A stretch of 10,209 bases of DNA from positions 1-10,209 of the forward strand of contig JASHYF010000460.1 in NCBI GenBank assembly GCA_030043235.1, written 5' to 3'. The notes below the pieces were generated by a model, which saw only the letters and a program-made list of their open reading frames with translations, did no database searches and was not told where the DNA came from. Source of the DNA: Solirubrobacteraceae bacterium (GTDB taxonomy: Bacteria; Actinomycetota; Thermoleophilia; Solirubrobacterales; Solirubrobacteraceae). Positions 6,756 to 10,209 of the stretch are shown here, piece by piece. Positions within the stretch are counted from its first letter, which is position 1, and the number at the start of each line of letters is the position of its first letter. The translations under genes were made by a program, and so were the position numbers.

Positions 6756-7336
6756 GTCTCCAGCTTGTCAAGCACCGCCGACAGCTCGCGTTCGAGCTCC
6801 TCCTCGGTGCCGTCGTTGCACACGACGTATGTCGCGCGCCGCGCCTTCTCCTGCTGGGAGAGCTGGCGTGCCGCCCGCTCGTCCGCGAGCGCGTGGCCGC
6901 GCTCAGCCGCACGCTCGCGCCGCACTGCCTCGTCGGCTACGACCGCGATCGTCGCATCGTAGGCCTGATCGAGCCCCGCCTCGAACAGCAGCGGCACCTC
7001 CACCACAGCCGCGCGCGGCGGCGGGCTCTGCGCGCGCACCTGCTCGAGCCAGCCCGCCACGCGGGCGCCCACCAGCGGCCACACGACGCCCTCGAGCCAC
7101 CTGCGGTCCTCGGCGCTTGCGAACGCGCATCGCGCGACCGCCGCGCGGTCCACCACGCCATGCGGCGCCACCTCGGCTCCGAAGCGCGCGACCACCGCCT
7201 CGCGCAACTGCCCGTCCTCGTACAGCTCGTGCACGACGGCGTCGCTTGAGAGCGTCTCCGCTCCGAGCGCACGCAGCGCCTCCAGCGCGGTCGACTTGCC
7301 CGCACCCATGCCGCCCGTCAGGCCCACGAAGGGCAC
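6752..7336 (-). CDS. coaE: Dephospho-CoA kinase
   Basis: Catalyses the last step of coenzyme A synthesis, phosphorylating the 3'-OH of dephospho-CoA with ATP in the cytosol. The protein has 194 residues from GTG at 7334-7336, close to the usual length of about 200. The P-loop GGMGAGKS is at 8-15. SSDAVVHELYE (30-40) carries the conserved Asp32 and His36 region, VPLLFEAG (114-121) is the CoaE hallmark, and the Arg-rich lid segment lies at about 139-168. The start was chosen because VGLTGG must precede the P-loop. An AGGAG lies 11 bp before the GTG, rather far but the best site. The frame is open further upstream into rpsA, but that part lacks homology-like content. It follows rpsA by 37 bp, as in other actinobacteria, and overlaps the transglycosylase start by 4 bp. 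Confidence 0.95.
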   Translation of the reverse strand: MPFVGLTGGMGAGKSTALEALRALGAETLSSDAVVHELYEDGQLREAVVARFGAEVAPHGVVDRAAVARCAFASAEDRRWLEGVVWPLVGARVAGWLEQVRAQSPPPRAAVVEVPLLFEAGLDQAYDATIAVVADEAVRRERAAERGHALADERAARQLSQQEKARRATYVVCNDGTEEELERELSAVLDKLET

Positions 7337-7373
7337 CGGCGTTCGCGGCTCCTGCGCGGCGGCCAGCGCTGCG

Positions 7374-9005
7374 TCAGTCCTGTTGCGCGGACTCGGCGCT
7401 GAGCTCACCTTCGGGCGCCTCGCCCTCCGGCGCCTGCGGAGACCCGCCGTCCGCCTGCGGGGCCTCGCCATCGATTGCCGCCTGCGGGGCCTCGCCATCG
7501 ATTGCCGCCTGCGGAGCCTCGCCGTCGGCCGCTGCAGCCGCCGCGGGCTCCTGCGCCGTCGCCTCGTTCGCCGGGGGAGGCTGCGGCGTCTCCGTCTCCC
7601 CCGCCTCACTCGTGTCCGCCACAGCCGCGACAGCCGCGGCGGCGCCGTCGGACGCCTCGGTTGAGGCATCGTCAGCGGCCTCGGCAACGCCGCCGTCCGC
7701 CGCCTGCTCGGCGGCGGCCTGCCCCTCAGCCGCCCCGGAAGCGTCAGCCTGCTCCTCCGCTGACGCGTCCTGCGCCTCGGCGGCGACCTGCCCCTCACCC
7801 GCTTCGGAGCCCTGCGCCTCGGACGCCTCCTGCGCCTCGGATGCGCCCGGCGCCCCGACCGCGGCGGGGCGCGCCACCGGCAGGATCTGGTCCTCCACGC
7901 GCTTGGCCGACAGCGACAGGCGCCGGCGCTCGGAGTCGATCTCCAGGATCTTCACGCGGATCTCATCGCCCGGGTGAACGATCTCGCGCGGGCTCTCCAC
8001 GTGGTGGGGCGCGAGCTCGGAGATGTGCACGAGGCCCTCGACGCCGTCCAGGATCTCGACGAACGCGCCGAAGGTGACCACCTTGGTGACCGTGCCGGCG
8101 AGCTCGTCGCCAACGTTGTACGTGTCAACGATCCGCTGCCAGGGATCCTCCTGCGTCTGCTTCAGCCCCAGCGAGATGCGCTGGCGGTCGCGGTCGATGT
8201 CGAGCACCTTCACCTTGACGGTGTCTCCGATCGCGAGGATCTCGCTCGGGTGGTTGACGTGCGACCAGGACAGCTCGGAGATGTGGATCAGGCCGTCGAT
8301 GCCGTCGAGGTCCACGAACGCGCCGAAGTCCACGATGTTGGAGATCTGGCCTTCCACGACCAGACCAGGCTGCAGGCGGTCGAGGATCTGCTGGCGCACC
8401 TCCTTGCGCTCCTCCTCGAGCACCGCCCGGCGCGAGAGCACGACGTTGTTGCGCGAGCGGTTGAGCTCGATCACCTTGGTCTCGATCTTCGTGCCCATGT
8501 ACTCGTCGAGGTTGGGCACGCGACGGATGTCCACGAGCGAGGCGGGCAGGAAGCCGCGCACGCCGAGGTCGATGATCAGCCCGCCCTTGACGACCTCGAT
8601 GACCGTGCCCTCGACCGGCTCACCGGACTCGGCGGCCGTTTCTATGCGCCGCCACGCTTTCTCGAAGCGTGCGCGCTTCTTGGACATGATCAGACGGCCG
8701 TCCTGGTCCTCCTTGGTGAGGACGATCGCGTCGACCTCCTCGCCGAGGTGCACCTCATCGGTGGGATCGACAGCCTTGCGGATCGACAGCTCGGAGGCTG
8801 GGATCACGCCCTCGGACTTGTAGCCGATGTCCACCAGCACCTCGTCCTTGTCGATGCGCACGACGTGGCCGGTGACGACCTCGCCCTCCTCGATCGGCCG
8901 GAAGGTGGCGTCGTAGTTGGGGACTATCTGGCCGTCGACCTCGAGCAGCAGTCCGTTGGACCCATCTACCACCCGGGGCTGAGCGTTCTCCGCCACTGTT
9001 TGCAC
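7374..9005 (-). CDS. rpsA: 30S ribosomal protein S1, four S1 domains plus long acidic Ala-rich tail
   Basis: RNA-binding ribosomal protein that helps recruit mRNA to the 30S subunit. The protein has 543 residues from GTG at 9003-9005; an in-frame TGA at 9030-9032 rules out a longer start, and a second GTG is four codons in. Four OB-fold S1 domains are visible: about 39-110 (GHVVRIDKDEVLVDIG), 128-193 (GTVIEVVKGGLIIDLG), 214-281 (FGAFVDLDGIDGLIHISELS) and 299-367 (FGAFVEILDGVEGLVHISEL). Domains 3 and 4 keep the FGAFV...GL(I/V)HISEL RNA-binding signature. Four domains is the actinobacterial arrangement, against six in E. coli. Residues 377-543 are a low-complexity Ala/Glu/Asp/Gln tail of about 167 residues, strongly acidic and surely disordered, with tandem repeats near the end. 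It heads the rpsA-coaE-transglycosylase run. No good Shine-Dalgarno is present, and a leaderless start is possible. Confidence 0.97.
   Translation of the reverse strand: MQTVAENAQPRVVDGSNGLLLEVDGQIVPNYDATFRPIEEGEVVTGHVVRIDKDEVLVDIGYKSEGVIPASELSIRKAVDPTDEVHLGEEVDAIVLTKEDQDGRLIMSKKRARFEKAWRRIETAAESGEPVEGTVIEVVKGGLIIDLGVRGFLPASLVDIRRVPNLDEYMGTKIETKVIELNRSRNNVVLSRRAVLEEERKEVRQQILDRLQPGLVVEGQISNIVDFGAFVDLDGIDGLIHISELSWSHVNHPSEILAIGDTVKVKVLDIDRDRQRISLGLKQTQEDPWQRIVDTYNVGDELAGTVTKVVTFGAFVEILDGVEGLVHISELAPHHVESPREIVHPGDEIRVKILEIDSERRRLSLSAKRVEDQILPVARPAAVGAPGASEAQEASEAQGSEAGEGQVAAEAQDASAEEQADASGAAEGQAAAEQAADGGVAEAADDASTEASDGAAAAVAAVADTSEAGETETPQPPPANEATAQEPAAAAAADGEAPQAAIDGEAPQAAIDGEAPQADGGSPQAPEGEAPEGELSAESAQQD
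7453..7523 (-). repeat. 27-bp direct repeat in the S1 C-terminal tail (2.6 copies)
   Basis: Two identical 27-bp copies on the plus strand (7453-7479 and 7480-7506, each starting GCCTGCGGGGCCTCGCC) are followed by a partial third copy at 7507-7523 with one substitution. In the protein they give GEAPQAAID repeated, then GEAPQAD, at about residues 495-519. Identity between the first two copies is perfect, pointing to recent duplication. The length is a multiple of three, so the frame is kept. Confidence 0.92.
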
Positions 9006-9042
9006 CGGCCGAAGCGTAGCGCAGCCGTATCATTGCGGCCAG
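9006..9042. promoter_or_regulatory. 37-bp divergent promoter region between rpsA and the oxidoreductase gene
   Basis: On the plus strand TATCAT at 9028-9033 fits the -10 consensus TANNNT and ends 9 bp before the ATG at 9043, so transcription would start within a few bases of that codon. On the minus strand TACGCT at 9013-9018 ends 7 bp before the rpsA GTG (first base 9005), which again places the start at or next to the codon. No clear -35 is visible for either, and neither gene has a Shine-Dalgarno. Both transcripts may be leaderless, a form known to be common in actinobacteria. Matches were made by eye only. Confidence 0.4.
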
Positions 9043-10209
9043 ATGCCAGTTCGAGCGACGAAGCGGGGAATGCAGCGCACCCGCTTGCAGCGCGACTGCG
9101 ACGTGCTCGTGTGCGGCGCGAGCTTTGCCGGGCTGGCCGTCGCCCGCGAGCTGGCCGGCTCGGGCGCGAGGGTGCTGGTGATCGACCGCTACGAGCTCGG
9201 CGAGCGGCAGACCTCGGCGTGCGCCATCCCGACCGTGTGGCTGCAGGCGATGGGACTGATGGACAGCTGGCGCCAGAGCTTCGACGAGATGGTCGTGCAC
9301 ACGCCCTACCACACCGGGCGCTGGCGGCTGCCGTGGTCGTTCTCCACGTTCGACTACCGCGAGCTGTGCGGGCTGCTGCGTGAACAGGCCGCGTGCGCGG
9401 AGCTCGAGCTGGAGACGGCCACCGTGACCGGCCGCCGCGGGGACACCGTCCGCACCGACCGCGGCGAGCTGAGCGCGCCGCTGATCGTCGACGCGCTCGG
9501 CTGGCGGCGCGTGCTGTCGAACGCGAGCGCGATCCAGCCGCCGAACGCGCGCCTTTCGCGCGGGCTGGAGGTGCACCCCGCGGGCGCGGGCGAGGAGATG
9601 GAGCTGTGGATCGACCACCGCTACGTGCGCGCGGGCTATGGCTGGAGCTTCCCCGCGCGCGACGAGCTGCGCGTGGGCATGGGCTCGTTCTGGCCCTCGC
9701 ACCACGTCAAGGAGCCCACCGTGCGGCTCGCGCGCGAGCTGCGGCTGCCGCCCGAGGGCTACCAGGGCAACTGGATCCCCCATCAGCTGCGCCGCGCGGT
9801 CGAGGACGGCGTGTTCTTCGCCGGCGATTCCGCCGGGCACTGTCTCCCGCTCACCGCCGAGGGCATCCGCACGGCGCTGTACTTCGGCCTGGCCTGCGGG
9901 CGCGAGCTGCGCGCGGTGATCGACGGCGGCCGCACCCGCGAGCAGGCGCTCGCGCGATATGGCGCGTTCTCCGACGCGCACGCGCGCAAATTCCGCTGGA
10001 TGCTGAACGTGCAGCGGGCGGTCGGGCAGATGACTCCCAGCCGGGCGGTGACGGCGATCGTGCGCGCGTTCGAGAACCGCCGACTGTGCGCGTGGACTTT
10101 CGAGCACTACCTGGCGATCGCGCCGCCGTCGTTCGTCAGCGCGGGACGACCGGCATCCCGCCGCGGCTCGGCGCTCGCGGCCGGCCAGCTCGCGCAAGCC
10201 GCCTCCTAG
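9043..10209 (+). CDS. FAD-dependent oxidoreductase, geranylgeranyl-reductase-like
   Basis: A complete 388-residue flavoprotein; the TAG is the last codon of the window. CDVLVCGASFAGLAVARELA (19-38) is the FAD-binding Rossmann turn with G-x-S-x-x-G in place of G-x-G-x-x-G, followed by VLVID48 for the ribose contact. GYGWSFPARDELRVGMGSF (198-216) corresponds to the GYGW-(I/V)FP segment of geranylgeranyl reductases. FFAGDSAGHCLPLTAEGI (258-275) is the second FAD motif (GDSAG) with the family's PLT-x-EGI. These features place it with the GGR/para-hydroxybenzoate-hydroxylase-like superfamily. The substrate could be an isoprenoid chain (quinone or lipid), but the sequence alone does not show it. 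The final 25 residues are Ala/Arg/Ser-rich and probably flexible. The ATG at 9043 fits the TATCAT -10; a second ATG at 9070 would also keep the fold. Confidence 0.88.
   Translation: MPVRATKRGMQRTRLQRDCDVLVCGASFAGLAVARELAGSGARVLVIDRYELGERQTSACAIPTVWLQAMGLMDSWRQSFDEMVVHTPYHTGRWRLPWSFSTFDYRELCGLLREQAACAELELETATVTGRRGDTVRTDRGELSAPLIVDALGWRRVLSNASAIQPPNARLSRGLEVHPAGAGEEMELWIDHRYVRAGYGWSFPARDELRVGMGSFWPSHHVKEPTVRLARELRLPPEGYQGNWIPHQLRRAVEDGVFFAGDSAGHCLPLTAEGIRTALYFGLACGRELRAVIDGGRTREQALARYGAFSDAHARKFRWMLNVQRAVGQMTPSRAVTAIVRAFENRRLCAWTFEHYLAIAPPSFVSAGRPASRRGSALAAGQLAQAAS

Noticed and set aside
7453-7523. CRISPR-like direct repeats
   Set aside because: The 27-bp units are head-to-tail without spacers and encode GEAPQAAID in frame in rpsA; this is a coding tandem repeat.
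7337-7798. N-terminal extension of coaE reading back into rpsA
   Set aside because: The frame is open, but the residues are Arg/Pro-rich out-of-frame translation of the S1 tail; the kinase fold starts at the GTG at 7336.
8755-10197. Long minus-strand open frame of 480 codons opposite the oxidoreductase gene and the rpsA start
   Set aside because: Composition is Arg/Ala/His/Gln-rich with no domain. It is antisense to two well-supported proteins and arises from the lack of stops in G+C-rich DNA.

Overview
The window is strongly G+C-rich, with most third codon positions G or C. It carries an actinobacterial housekeeping block: rpsA, coaE and uvrB lie close together, as they do in Mycobacterium tuberculosis (Rv1630, Rv1631, Rv1633). 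Ala/Arg/Glu-rich proteins, frequent GTG/TTG starts, weak Shine-Dalgarno sequences and the style of the secreted RCC1 protein suggest the class Thermoleophilia (Solirubrobacterales-like). That placement is an inference from memory, not a database match.

Layout. At the left edge is the 3' end of an acyl-CoA dehydrogenase gene (+, 2-595). It converges on a small conserved-looking hypothetical gene (-, 610-879). A 122-bp gap holds only a doubtful 25-codon ORF. Next on the minus strand come a DivIVA-like coiled-coil gene (1002-1940) and, 23 bp upstream of it, uvrB (1964-4021). Divergent from uvrB is a large gene for a secreted RCC1-repeat protein (+, 4079-6160). It converges, with a 16-bp gap, on a minus-strand cluster transcribed rpsA (7374-9005), coaE (6752-7336), lytic transglycosylase (6177-6755). 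The last two overlap by 4 bp. Divergent from rpsA across 37 bp is a complete FAD-dependent oxidoreductase of the geranylgeranyl-reductase type (+, 9043-10209), whose stop codon is the last three bases of the window. All of the window except short spacers is coding.

How the parts fit. The minus strand supplies core functions: translation (S1), the last step of CoA synthesis, cell-wall turnover, nucleotide excision repair and probably a polar-growth or scaffold protein. The RCC1 gene sits on the opposite strand inside this block and looks like the accessory element. It combines a signal peptide, a seven-repeat propeller, a (Thr-Gly)12 tract, a Ser/Thr linker and two Ig-like sandwich domains. 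Its Glu and Lys codon choice changes abruptly between propeller and C-terminal domains, which suggests a chimeric gene. Three genes (DivIVA-like, RCC1, rpsA) each contain an in-frame DNA tandem repeat in a disordered segment. I see no RNA gene, IS element, CRISPR array, phage gene or classical defence system.
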